A stretch of 64,000 nt of DNA from positions 62,001 to 126,000 of the forward strand of contig JADKCL010000014.1 of the NCBI GenBank assembly GCA_016718825.1. Direction: 5' to 3'. The number at the start of each line of letters is the position of its first letter. The first letter of the stretch is position 1. This DNA is from Bacteroidota bacterium (GTDB lineage Bacteria > Bacteroidota > Bacteroidia > J057 > JADKCL01). Below are positions 44,516 to 53,920 of the stretch, piece by piece. Below the pieces are notes generated by a model. It did no database searches, was not told where the DNA came from, and saw only the letters and a program-made list of their open reading frames with translations. The position numbers were made by a program, and so were the translations under genes.

Positions 44516-45015
44516 ATGAGTACGACAACAGAAACCAAAACCTGGAGCAAAGGCAAACGAATGCTCGTCCTGGGTGGCATCGGCCTCGCGGCTGTGCTGC
44601 TGCTCGTTTACTGGAACTACACCACGTTTTTTGGCGGATTGATGAGCGCCGATCCCAAAAGTCTGGATTGCGTCCCAACGATGGGCATTGTGACCGACAT
44701 CCACGCAGCAGGTGGCGGATCCAAAAAGTCGCGTGAGACCTACCACATGACCTACGAATACAAGGTTGGTGACAATACCTTCAAGGAAAAGAGGAAGTCA
44801 CGTATTCGATTTACAGCCGGTCGCGCCTCGGCGCCGAGGTGGAAATCTGTTATATGAAAGACAAGCCAAGCCGTTCGGCCGTGATCGGCAACGACGTGCG
44901 CGGGCAAAGTTATTTCATCGTGGTTTTGGCGGATCTTGCCATTCTGATTGCGCTTGTTTTGGTCATTCGGGCCGGCATCAAACGCAGAAAAAAGGCCGCC
45001 ACGGCAGCGGTTTAA
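44516..45015 (+). CDS. DUF3592-like membrane protein, one frameshift
   Basis: The first frame (MSTTTETKTWSKGKRMLVLGG) has a membrane helix at about residues 20-38, then SLDCVPTMGIVTDIHAAGGG and YHMTYEYKVGDNTFKEK. A missing G near 44793 shifts it; the other frame continues EVTYSIYSRSRLGAEVEICY, a second hydrophobic segment (YFIVVLADLAILIALVLVI) and a basic end. The order and the KPSRSAVI motif fit DUF3592. It sits next to a DUF1911 gene, as the similar protein at 3890 does. The lesion is either an assembly error or inactivation. Confidence 0.65.
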
Positions 45016-45067
45016 GCGGAAAGGGGCAGCAATTCGCTAATTTTGTCTCGTCCAATCGGGAAGGAAA

Positions 45068-46443
45068 ATGGTCAAAAGAGAAGTCTTTTTTGTGGAATCA
45101 GGGGATGCCGCAGTGGCATTCCGGGAGGCTAGGATTGCCAATTTGGGTGCTGCTTCAGCAATCGCAAAGTACCAAGCGCAGCTTTTCCTGGCCATCGCGG
45201 GCTACGGGCGCGGGGATGCACTCGCGGATGTGCGTGCTGCAGTGCGCAAGGCGGTATTACATCTGGAATCTGATTCGGCGACGACAACAGTACCCTTTGA
45301 CTTCCAAGATCATGCCAATTTTATGCGGCGATGTGGGGACTGTCCCTGAGTATGCTGTTTGGCGATCCTTCGAATGCGTTTTTGGAGCGCGGTGCGGGGC
45401 AGGACGCGGTTTTTGATATGCTCCTCAAGTTCACCGGGGCAGACATTGTCCCAACGGAAAAGTTGATTCGGCCCCTCCCCTATGCCCATTGGCTGAAGGC
45501 GGCGGCGGATCCCAAAAATGCAGCGGCGGAAATTCAGGAGTACTTGCGTTTGTGGTATGCGGGGATGTCCCAAACACCTTGGCACGATACGCATATTCAC
45601 CAGGATCCTGCGTTTTTCGGGTATTGGGCCTTCGAATTGGCAGCCTTGGTCAAGGCCGCAGACATCAGCGACAGCGGATTTTCCGACAATATTTTCTACC
45701 CCCGCGACTTGGTGCATCAGCGGCTGTTTCGCACGTGGCTCGACGGTGCCGAAGGGGAGCAGGAACGCCAAATCCACGGATTTGCGGCAGCGCAGGAAAA
45801 ACTCGAGGCAGCAAAAGCGACCTTGTTGGCATTTTTTGACGGCACCTTGCCGCAAGACAACAAATCCGCCAAGGCCATGGGCAACAGCCTCAAAATGATG
45901 TCGCAATTGCTCGGCCTCTCGGCCGAATCACTCAAGGAAAAACCTGAATTGCTGCGCGTCGGCATGACGCAACTTCTGCGCACGATGCTTTCGATTTCCA
46001 AGGATGCCTTGGACACGGTTGATGCCAAAAGCGAAGATGCAAAACGACGCTTCGCAGCGACCTTCAAAGAAATCCAGGAAAAACTCGGCGGCGAAGGCAG
46101 CGATCTTGCCGAAGCCTCCAAAATTCTCGCCGAACATGCCGACATTTCCGGCGAGGGCGTAGACCCCAAACAGCAAGTCGAAGCCGCAAAAACGCGATTG
46201 GAGACCGTCAACGAGGCCTTTTCGGGCATTCTCAAAGATCAATCCCTCGACCTGCAGCAGTTTTTCGAGGGAATCGACCGCCTGTTTCAAACCCATGCCA
46301 AGCAGTTGGGCATTACGCCGCCGCAGCCTTACAACGTCTACGAAAACACGAGCAAAGACGTGAGCAAGGCCCTCGACGAAGCCAATAAAAAGAACATGAT
46401 TCAATCCGATTTTGACTGGAGTTCGCTCTGGAAAAAGGACTGA
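45068..46443 (+). CDS. DUF1911 (PoNi-like) protein, paralogue of 2438, one frameshift
   Basis: The 45068 frame (MVKREVFFVESGDAAVAFRE) aligns with the start of the 2438 protein (MRRAVFFVPDEDVF). Near 45328 the frame slips by one base into MWGLSLSMLFGDPSN, which continues with the DUF1911 block DTHIHQDPAFFGYWAFELAALVK...YPRDLV and a long helical extension. The joined product is about 457 residues, close to the 483 of its paralogue. It is followed after 21 bases by a Gre-like gene. No toxin gene lies alongside, so it may be an orphan. Confidence 0.72.
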
Positions 46444-46464
46444 ACGGGATCGAATTGATTCACC

Positions 46465-46939
46465 ATGGCACGTACACCGAGTCCCGGCATGCTCCTGAAA
46501 GAACGGGTGCACCAGCTCCTGGTCGCCAAATTGGAAGGGAAAATCGAAAACCGTAAGGCCTACTTGGCCGCTTCCGATGCGTTTCGATTGGCTGAAATCA
46601 AACAGCGCTGCCAATTGAAAGCCGATCCGAGTGAAGAATTCATTGAAATGGAAATCAAAAAAGCCGGCTGGCAAATGGCCTACAACCAACAATTATTGGA
46701 TCAACTCCGAGCCGTCAACCCCCGTCAGCGTTGTAAAATCGTCGAATTTGGCAGTTTGGTCATCATCCCGTACGGGCTCTTTTTCCTTGGCATTCCAGCA
46801 GGACCCGTCGATGTCGATGACCTTGAAGTGAATGCCGTCGATGTGGGTTCCCCCATCGGAGAAAATCATTCTTGGTCATCGCGTGGGCACCACTTTGCAA
46901 TGGGATGGCAAGAATTTCCGGATTCTTGAAATCTTTTGA
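46465..46939 (+). CDS. Gre-like protein, one frameshift
   Basis: A protein of about 157 residues. The first part (VHQLLVAKLEGKIENRKAYL) is a helical hairpin. CKIVEFGSLVIIPYGLFFL leads into DVGSPIGE, where an extra A in an AAAA run near 46866 shifts the frame. The other frame gives IILGHRVGTTLQWDGKNFRI and LEIF, completing the SPIGxxLLGxxxG block of Gre factors. Paralogue of 42547. Confidence 0.68.
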
Positions 46940-47098
46940 AGGCCGGCGCTAGTCTTGATTTGTTCCGGAAAATCCGGCCGATCTTATTGCATCGCAAGCC
47001 TCAAACTTCCCAATTGGATCATCCACGTTGACGCACCCGATCAAGAATGCGGAGTGAATTGGGTTGCAGATTCACCTCGGGATCAATACTGACTGGCA

Positions 47099-48223
47099 TT
47101 AGTCCAAGGCCTCTTTGTTCCAGCCATTGCGGCCTCCAACTGCCCAGTCATAATCAAATTTGCCGCCTGAAGTGATTTCCAAACCTTCAAAATCGGCAGG
47201 AATGATGTTTTTGCTGCGAAAGTCCCAAATTTCGAATCGGTATTCGCCGTCTATGATGCTATCGTCGACAACAGGTCCAATGACCCCAATGGCCTTGACG
47301 ACACCACTTTCCAAATCCGCATAACCTTTGCAAGTCTTGCATTCCAACCACCACCATCCCGCTTCAGAAATGACCTCTGCCCGTGAATGGCAATCCATGC
47401 AAAAGACGTGTGCAGGGGCCTGTTTGAGCACCGACTGCTTGCGCAGGAGTTGATCAATTTCATCCTCCATCTCTTCCATCCACTGATCAAAATCTGCTGC
47501 TCTTGCAGATGCTGCAACATTTCGCGGGCGCAAATTGCTTTTGTAAACCGCCAATTTCTGACGGAGCGCCCTCGCCGAAAAACTCGGCAGTGATTCGGGG
47601 TCAAGTGTCGCAGACTTGATTGCCTCCTGACAGGCCGCTTGGACTGCTTCTGACTCAGATTGTATCCGCTCCAGCGTTGCCAAGGCCGAAGGCGTTCCCA
47701 CAAGTCCCAAGTATTTGATAGCGATCAACTTGTATTTCAGATCATCCTCTGCCCGGAGTTTTCCAAGCACCTTTTCGGCCGTCGAGGCATTCGACATTCT
47801 CGCATAACGGCTTGCAGTGATGCGCGCCATCGTGGTGATCATGGCGACAAAAACGCTGTCGGTCCGCATCCATCTGGCCAAAAACAAGTTCGCGACAGCC
47901 AAGATGAAACCGGGGGCACTCCAAATCCATCCGTATTCGCCGCTGAGCAAAAAGATCGCGGCTGACAACAATAAAACCGGCAGAGATAAACTGGCAAATT
48001 TTGGTGGTTGTATTGGCAAAAACCAATCCAAAAGGAAGGGAAATTGCCTGAAGGGAAGTTTCCAAGGCCATCCCAACAAACGATGCGCTGCAACGAAGGG
48101 GTTCGCTCTAACCCATTTTCTGACATAATCCGCAAACAAAAACCCCAAAAAGATGTATCCGGCTGCAATGAAGAGCGTGAATTCCAATGCATACATCGAT
48201 TGAAGGCCTTCGGGCGGAATCAT
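47099..48223 (-). CDS. Membrane protein with HEAT-like repeats and zinc ribbon, paralogue of 39433
   Basis: A 374-residue protein (an ATG at 48196 is also possible). Membrane helices lie at about residues 12-30 and 78-108. HEAT-like repeats (VLGKLRAEDDLKYKLIA then IKYLGLVGTPSALATLE) follow, and a zinc ribbon has CMDC and CKTC within WWWLECKTC. The C terminus has YRFEIWDFRSKNI and YDWAVGG, as in the 39433 paralogue. The two genes flank the IS element and the Gre/DUF1911 cluster, both on the minus strand, so the segment may have arisen by duplication. Confidence 0.75.
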   Translation of the reverse strand: MIPPEGLQSMYALEFTLFIAAGYIFLGFLFADYVRKWVRANPFVAAHRLLGWPWKLPFRQFPFLLDWFLPIQPPKFASLSLPVLLLSAAIFLLSGEYGWIWSAPGFILAVANLFLARWMRTDSVFVAMITTMARITASRYARMSNASTAEKVLGKLRAEDDLKYKLIAIKYLGLVGTPSALATLERIQSESEAVQAACQEAIKSATLDPESLPSFSARALRQKLAVYKSNLRPRNVAASARAADFDQWMEEMEDEIDQLLRKQSVLKQAPAHVFCMDCHSRAEVISEAGWWWLECKTCKGYADLESGVVKAIGVIGPVVDDSIIDGEYRFEIWDFRSKNIIPADFEGLEITSGGKFDYDWAVGGRNGWNKEALD

Positions 48224-48272
48224 GCTTCACTGTGGGTTACACTTGCCATTGGATTTGTCTAAGCTTCGCCGA

Positions 48273-48737
48273 TCAAATCTCGTCCCAATCCCAAAGTGCT
48301 GCCGAGACTTCGCGGGGAAGCGGCTTGCCGCTCAGCCGCAAGGCGAGCACGATTTGGCCACGGTGATGCGCCTCATGGGCGATCATCATGGACAACAATG
48401 TCGCAGGGGAGCGCTCAAAATGACGAACCTTCTCCTCTTTGGCGACCTGTTCCAGCATCGCCACCACCGCATCGGTAGATTCGGTCAGCGCAGCCATCAA
48501 GGCGGGAATGGTATGCGGTTCGCGTGTTTTCAGACGAGCCACTTCCGGCGGCCGCTTCATCATGGCACCTACCCAATTCAGGCGCGCATTGTGCATGTGC
48601 ACGTAGATGCGGCGCACATTACGCGCCCGGGGGTCGTAGCTGACCGTCAACCCCTCCTCACCTACCGCCTCCAAGAGCCGAAGGTTCACCCGGTGATTCA
48701 CCAGCCAGGATTCCTTGAATTGTTCGCGCTTTTTCAC
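48273..48737 (-). CDS. DinB-family protein
   Basis: A 154-residue four-helix-bundle protein. The three metal-ligand histidine sites of DinB/YfiT-like proteins can be seen: NHRVNLRLLE near residue 14, YVHMHNARLNWV near 46, and IAHEAHHRGQIVLALR near 118-133. DinB-like proteins bind a divalent metal and often act as thiol-dependent S-transferases. It stands alone between two unrelated genes. Substrate unknown. Confidence 0.85.
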   Translation of the reverse strand: MKKREQFKESWLVNHRVNLRLLEAVGEEGLTVSYDPRARNVRRIYVHMHNARLNWVGAMMKRPPEVARLKTREPHTIPALMAALTESTDAVVAMLEQVAKEEKVRHFERSPATLLSMMIAHEAHHRGQIVLALRLSGKPLPREVSAALWDWDEI

Positions 48738-48962
48738 TGGAGACTTCTGTTTTGAAAATCCTTATTCGGCCGCAAAATAAGCCGAAACCCGCCAATCACC
48801 TACAAGCATTCGCCAAAATCGAATTGGAACAGCCCGCATTCAGGAAAAATCAGCCAACGATCCAAATGGAGATTCGGAAAAATTTCTAATTTGGATGCAT
48901 TGGGAAATTCCCAAGAAAAGGCGCGCCACGTACAGGGCCGCCAAAAGCGGTAATTTGGGTAT

Positions 48963-50107
48963 CATGGAATCGAAGGTAGGTAGTTTTGAACTCGTAGAGG
49001 ATGCTGCGGCGTTGGAAAGGTGATCGATCACCTCAAAGGTTTTCTTTGTTGGCGGTGGATTTTGAAGGCGAATGGAACCTCCATCGCTACGGGCTTCACC
49101 TTTGTTTGATTCAAGTTTCCGACGGCGAAAACATCTTTTTGATCGATCCCGTGAAGGTGGGCGATCTCGATGCCTTCCTGAAAATCATGGAAGATCCCGC
49201 CATCGAAATCATCTCTCATGGGCCGCAGAGCGATATCGTGCTGATGGACTACCTCTACGGCCGGCAGCCGCGTAACGTATTCGACACAGAAAAGGCTGCC
49301 CAATTGCTGGGTTATGAAAATACCTCGCTCAGCTTCTTGCTCGAACGCCATTTCGGGATCATCAAAAACACCAAAGTGCGCGTGAGCGACTGGAATCAGC
49401 GCCCCCTCACGGAGACAATGCTCAATTATGCGAGCAAGGACGTCGAATATCTGCACCGCCTGAAGGATATCTTGACAGCGGAATTGCAGGAAAAAGGTCG
49501 CAGGGAATGGCTTTCGGAAGAATGCAAAGAACTCGAAGACATCCGCTACAAGAAAAAAGACAACCCGCATCTGGAGATCCAAGGCGCGAGCAAACTCAAT
49601 GAGCGCCAAGCATTTGTCCTCAAATTCATCTACGAACTTCGGGACCAGATCGCCAAGGATCTTGACAAGCCGGCTTATTACATCATCCCGAATTCAAAGC
49701 TGATCGATTTGGCCTTGGATCCACCACCGACGGAAGCTGATTGGTGTGAAATCAAAGGCGTGAATCCAAGGATCAAAAAATATGCGCACGATTTTTTCCA
49801 TGGTGTTGCGCAGGCCCAAGCGGCCGAATTGCACAGGGATAGCAACAATTACAACGACCGTAATTTCAAAGGCCTGAGTAAAACGGCCTATTTCAAGTTG
49901 GTGGATGAAAAAACGGCACTGCTGGAGCAGATTCGCGATCAGATCAAGGTCGAATACGATATTTACCCGATGATCTTGAGCATGCGCAACCTCAAGCGGG
50001 TCGCTTATGGCGAGGCCACGCTCAACGACTTGAAGGAATGGCAAAAGGAAATTTTATTGGACAAGGCGCATCAGATGGAGCTGGATGTGAGCATCTTAAT
50101 GAGCTGA
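48963..50107 (+). CDS. RNase D-like 3'-5' exonuclease with HRDC domain, two frameshifts near start
   Basis: From ATG 48963 the frame reads MESKVGSFELVEDAAALER, typical of a ribonuclease D start. Two missing T residues, near 49020 and 49038, would restore it to the long frame FSLLAVDFEGEWNLHRYG. The exonuclease motifs are DFE (ExoI), SHGPQSDIVLMDYLYG (ExoII) and YASKDVEYL (ExoIII), and an HRDC-like domain follows (LNERQAFVLKFIYELRDQIA). RNase D trims tRNA precursors. Its 3' end overlaps the opposing bestrophin gene by 37 bases. Confidence 0.82.
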
Positions 50108-51042
50108 GCCCAGCTTCCGAACAAAGATTCAGGCATTGATCGGAATACATTTTCGCGTACTTCCCGCACGTTGTCGATCAATTTGGTTGCGATATCGTCC
50201 ACGGGCAAGGCAGTCACATTCCTGGAAAAGGGAGCCCCATAGAGATTTGCAAGGCGATTGATCGTTAAAAAGGCCGTTCCGATCAAAGCCATAATGGGCA
50301 CCGACAAGTACTCCATTCCACTGTTCTCCCCTAAAATATCGATGTCACCGATCAACAACGGCGTCAGCAAAACGTAGCCAAAAACGATGATTCTTGTAAA
50401 TGCACTGTAAATCATCAGAAAAGGCGTGTATTTGATGCGCTCGGCCTTGCCTTGAATGTCATAGAACCGTGTAATATGCGCCATCAAATCACTTTTTTCT
50501 AAGTCGCTCCCTTGTTGCATGACAGCATCGACTTTGACCGACAATGCGAGCAAGATTTCATTGGTGAGCTTGTTGGTGGGCACGATTTCCTCCAATTCGA
50601 CAAAGGCAGGCGACTCGGCTTGCTGCGCCTTGGTGCCACCCCGCAATTCGGTAGAAAACTGAAGTACAAAGGCTTGCGTCAAATCCAACATTTCATCGGC
50701 GATGGGTAGGCCATTCCCGACAAAGTCTGGCTTTAAGTGCTCTCCACGGCCAATGTAGGTGTACACCTTGTTGGTAAAACTGCGCGTGTTGTTGATCAAT
50801 TCGCCAATGATCTTGCGTCCTTCCCACCACCTGTCATACGCCGAATTCATTCGAAAGCCGAGAAAAAAGGCCAAGGCCAACCCGAAAACTGAGCCAACCT
50901 GCCCAGAAATCATGTAAATGTGGTCGCCAAAGTTTTCTTCGACCAATAAAAACAAGCCCGCATAACAAAGTGAAATCAGCAAATAGGGAAAAGCCACCCT
51001 CAACAAAGCAAGGTGCCCTTCCAATTCGGATTTGATCATCAT
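50071..51042 (-). CDS. Bestrophin-like anion channel
   Basis: A 323-residue membrane protein. The signature RMNSAYDRWWEGRKIIGELINNTRSF (in two parts, residues 66-91) is diagnostic of the bestrophin/YneE family. Hydrophobic helices occur at about 15-35, 46-62, 215-235 and 250-270. Bacterial bestrophins form pentameric channels for anions (some for sodium) in the inner membrane. It is followed upstream by the VIT1-type gene, 15 bases away, in the same direction. Confidence 0.85.
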   Translation of the reverse strand: MMIKSELEGHLALLRVAFPYLLISLCYAGLFLLVEENFGDHIYMISGQVGSVFGLALAFFLGFRMNSAYDRWWEGRKIIGELINNTRSFTNKVYTYIGRGEHLKPDFVGNGLPIADEMLDLTQAFVLQFSTELRGGTKAQQAESPAFVELEEIVPTNKLTNEILLALSVKVDAVMQQGSDLEKSDLMAHITRFYDIQGKAERIKYTPFLMIYSAFTRIIVFGYVLLTPLLIGDIDILGENSGMEYLSVPIMALIGTAFLTINRLANLYGAPFSRNVTALPVDDIATKLIDNVREVRENVFRSMPESLFGSWAQLIKMLTSSSI

Positions 51043-51057
51043 TTTACCATTTGAGAT

Positions 51058-52155
51058 TTACCCAGCCACCGATACGCCTATCAGCTTTCCAATCCCGAAG
51101 GTAATCGCTGCCGCGGCCAAACCAAAAAATACTTGTCTGAATCCAGAAAACCAAACGTTTCGGCCTGTAAACAGGGTGATGGCGGCCCCGATCAGGAACA
51201 ATCCCGCGGCGCTGCCTGCTACGCTGATGATGACTGCCTGCATGCCGGATGTGAACATGAACGGCAATACCGGAATCACGGCGCCGACGGCAAACAAGAC
51301 AAAGGAGGAAACTGCGGCTTCCATGGCCGAGCCTTTGAGCTCTTCGGTATTGATTCCCAACTCCTCGCGCACGAGCACCTCATGGGCGTGGCCCTTGTTT
51401 TTCATGATCTCAGTGGCCATTTCCGTGGCTTGCTCACTCGGGATTCCCTTCGCGATGTAAATCAAGGTCAGCTCCTTCAATTCCCCTTCAGGATTGGTTT
51501 CAAGCTCCTCCATTTCGAGCTGCATCTGATTTTCGTAGAGTTCCTGCGAACTTTTAACGGAAATCCATTCGCCCAAGGCCATCGACAAAGCGCCGGCAAG
51601 CAACCCCGCCAAGCCCGCGAGCAATACGCCTGCCTGACCTTCGGTGGCCCCTGCGATGCCCATGACCAAGCTGAAATTGGAGACGAGGCCATCATTGCCG
51701 CCCAACACCGCAGCGCGGATTGCGTTTCCACCGACGGAGCGATGCCGCTTTTCCATCCGCGACATTTGCGCCCCGCTCACGCGGGTTTGATTCTCCAGAA
51801 TGGACCGCAAAATCTTGACGTGGCTTGTTTCGGAACCCGTAATGGTCTGATTGTTTTTGGCCTTGGTGGCGACGATCGCCTGGGAAATTCCCTTTTCGGT
51901 ATCGAGCAAAACGCCAAGCACGTAGTCATAACCAAAGATCTTGCCGATGCGATTGATCGTTTTGGCACGCCACGACGGCTTGTCGAGTTCCGACAAGGCA
52001 ATTCCTTTGCTTTTGGCAAATGCGACAGCATGACTGCGCTCGATTTCACTCATCTGCTTGAACACATCCGCCAAGACGGGATCCTGTTCGTGCGCAGCCA
52101 ATTGATTATAGAGGAACCAAGCATCGATTTCGGTCTGAAGATTGTTATTTTTCAT
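51058..52155 (-). CDS. Ferritin-like domain fused to VIT1/CCC1-type iron/manganese transporter
   Basis: A 365-residue protein starting at 52155 (MKNNNLQTEIDAWFLYNQLA). Residues 1-130 are a rubrerythrin-like helical domain with metal-ligand candidates in QLAAHEQD and EIERSHA. The rest is a VIT1/CCC1 transporter with GGNDGLVSNFSLVMGIAGA and GALSMALGEWISVKSSQELY. C-terminal helices carry FAVGAVIPVLPFM. Such fusions export Fe or Mn from the cytoplasm. It probably forms an operon with the bestrophin gene downstream. Confidence 0.9.
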   Translation of the reverse strand: MKNNNLQTEIDAWFLYNQLAAHEQDPVLADVFKQMSEIERSHAVAFAKSKGIALSELDKPSWRAKTINRIGKIFGYDYVLGVLLDTEKGISQAIVATKAKNNQTITGSETSHVKILRSILENQTRVSGAQMSRMEKRHRSVGGNAIRAAVLGGNDGLVSNFSLVMGIAGATEGQAGVLLAGLAGLLAGALSMALGEWISVKSSQELYENQMQLEMEELETNPEGELKELTLIYIAKGIPSEQATEMATEIMKNKGHAHEVLVREELGINTEELKGSAMEAAVSSFVLFAVGAVIPVLPFMFTSGMQAVIISVAGSAAGLFLIGAAITLFTGRNVWFSGFRQVFFGLAAAAITFGIGKLIGVSVAG

Positions 52156-52350
52156 ACTATGTGGAATTGCAACAAAAACAAGGGCCGACAACCGCGGCAG
52201 CCTCAAACAATTGCAACATACGCCAACTGTCGTTAGAATCTCAACAAGTAGACGCTGCCCTGAGATTTCTCATGCAAGCGGAAGGGCAAACAGGTGATCC
52301 AATACCGTCTTGCCCAAAAAACTGACAGAAATCAGCATTTGGCTCGATGC

Positions 52351-53199
52351 TCAGACCGCTTTGGAAAGGAGGGCCCAAAACTTGTTAAAAAACGCTGTAC
52401 GCTCATCGAGGCCCAAGGCAGCCTTGTTCACCTTCAAAGTGACCGCCTTGATGGTTGCGGCTGTGCTGCCCTTGTCACAGGTCGTCCAAATCTTGTTGCC
52501 ATTAAAATAGTGTGCAGCCGAGGCCAGCGGATATTTGGTCGCCACCCAATCTGCATTTGCGACGCAATCCTCGCCGATGAAGTCGGAGAATGCCTGATAA
52601 TTGGACTTGCCGGTGAGTTGAATGTAGCCGCGACCACGGTAGCGGTAGCCGTCGCCGCTCGCTTCGTTGCCGTTGCCGATGATATTGGCATAAACGCGGT
52701 TGCCGATCTTTTCAGGGTTGCCGCCATAAGCTTTTGCCTGCTCGGCGGTGAATTTCTTGGGGAATACAGCGAGCAGCCTTGCGGCCGAATATTTCAGATT
52801 TTCCTCGACCTTTTTGAAAGTACCGCTTTCCACTGCGCATTGGGCGAGAAAATGGGCCAAGCGAAGGTTGGTCGTAATGTTGAATTTGGTCGCGATCGCC
52901 GCAATTTGAGCGATGACATTGTCTGGAATCGCGCCTTTGAGGGCCGTGAGATTGAGGGCAGGCGCAGCTGCTGCATTGATCACAGGATTGACAACCGGCT
53001 GCGAAGCCTTGACCAAGCCCATTTTGATCAGGGTTGGTTGATCTGCAATTCCATTGGCGGGTACGATTCCATTGGCGGTTTGCCATGCGATCAGGGCCTT
53101 TTCCGTGTCCTTCCCGAATCCGCCGTCTGCCTTTAAACCCAGTTTAGCTTGCAACAATTTGACATCGTCGCCTTTTGAACCTCGCTTGAGTGTGTCCAT
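52351..53199 (-). CDS. GH19-type chitinase/endolysin with peptidoglycan-binding domain
   Basis: A 282-residue protein without signal peptide. Residues 1-60 are a PG_binding_1 domain (RGSKGDDVKLLQAKLGLKADG). Residues 85-282 match GH19 lysozyme/chitinase: RLAHFLAQCAVESGTFKKVEE with the catalytic Glu in VESG, and YRYRGRGYIQLTGKSNYQAF. Lack of a leader and the domain order resemble phage or contractile-system lysins, but no phage genes lie nearby. Cleaves glycan strands of cell wall. Confidence 0.85.
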   Translation of the reverse strand: MDTLKRGSKGDDVKLLQAKLGLKADGGFGKDTEKALIAWQTANGIVPANGIADQPTLIKMGLVKASQPVVNPVINAAAAPALNLTALKGAIPDNVIAQIAAIATKFNITTNLRLAHFLAQCAVESGTFKKVEENLKYSAARLLAVFPKKFTAEQAKAYGGNPEKIGNRVYANIIGNGNEASGDGYRYRGRGYIQLTGKSNYQAFSDFIGEDCVANADWVATKYPLASAAHYFNGNKIWTTCDKGSTAATIKAVTLKVNKAALGLDERTAFFNKFWALLSKAV

Positions 53200-53390
53200 T
53201 TTATTTCCTGATCAAATTGGTTTCATGCTGCTTTTCCCTGTTTGACCGGGAATAGAGGTGGCACTTATCCAAATCTAGCCACCCAGCAGCAGATCTCCAA
53301 ATTGTTTGCATTGGTTTGGAAATGGCTCTATCGGAGCATTCGGAAGGGAAAAACGGTCAAAATCAGCGGGGACGGATTAACCTTATCGAT

Positions 53391-53708
53391 TCAATTCCAC
53401 CAAGCGTAGGACCAAATCTTGAAGACCGGGTACATGCTCAGCGAAAAGAACAGGAACACGGCGATCATCATCCACGGCAAGATTTCAAAAAGTGCTTCGT
53501 TGATTTGCCTGGCCTTCATATCGAGAAATGCTTTGTCGGCTGAGGTCGAGAACCTCCGGTACTTTGGCGAATATCCCAGAAAAACATCCTTGAAATTCGC
53601 CTCTCGAATCATCAAGTTGTCACTCGAGAGGGTTAGAATTTTAAAAGAAAGGAAGCTTCCTCCAAAAGTAATGAAAAACGTCACAAGCAGACACTTGACC
53701 AATCTCAT
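53391..53708 (-). CDS. Small two-helix membrane protein
   Basis: A 105-residue protein with hydrophobic segments at about residues 5-26 and 78-98 and a positively charged soluble loop between them (FKDVFLGYSPKYRRFS). No motif that I recognise. Stands alone between the GH19 enzyme and the M49-like peptidase. Low homology expectations; it could be a false prediction, but the hydrophobic pattern supports a real membrane protein. Confidence 0.5.
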   Translation of the reverse strand: MRLVKCLLVTFFITFGGSFLSFKILTLSSDNLMIREANFKDVFLGYSPKYRRFSTSADKAFLDMKARQINEALFEILPWMMIAVFLFFSLSMYPVFKIWSYAWWN

Positions 53709-53920
53709 AATCAGCGAACTAATACCAAATCAACCTGCACCTACAACAAATATGAAGCAAAGTTAGCAGAATTGCCCCTTATTTTCAAGTTTCAACACCT
53801 AAAATGGAATTCTGGCGATAGGCATCATTAGCAATTTGGCAACAAAACCTTTAACTTCGCGGCCATTTGTAAAATTCGTTCAGAAGGCAAAAAACGAAGC
53901 ATTCATGAAAATAAAGCACT

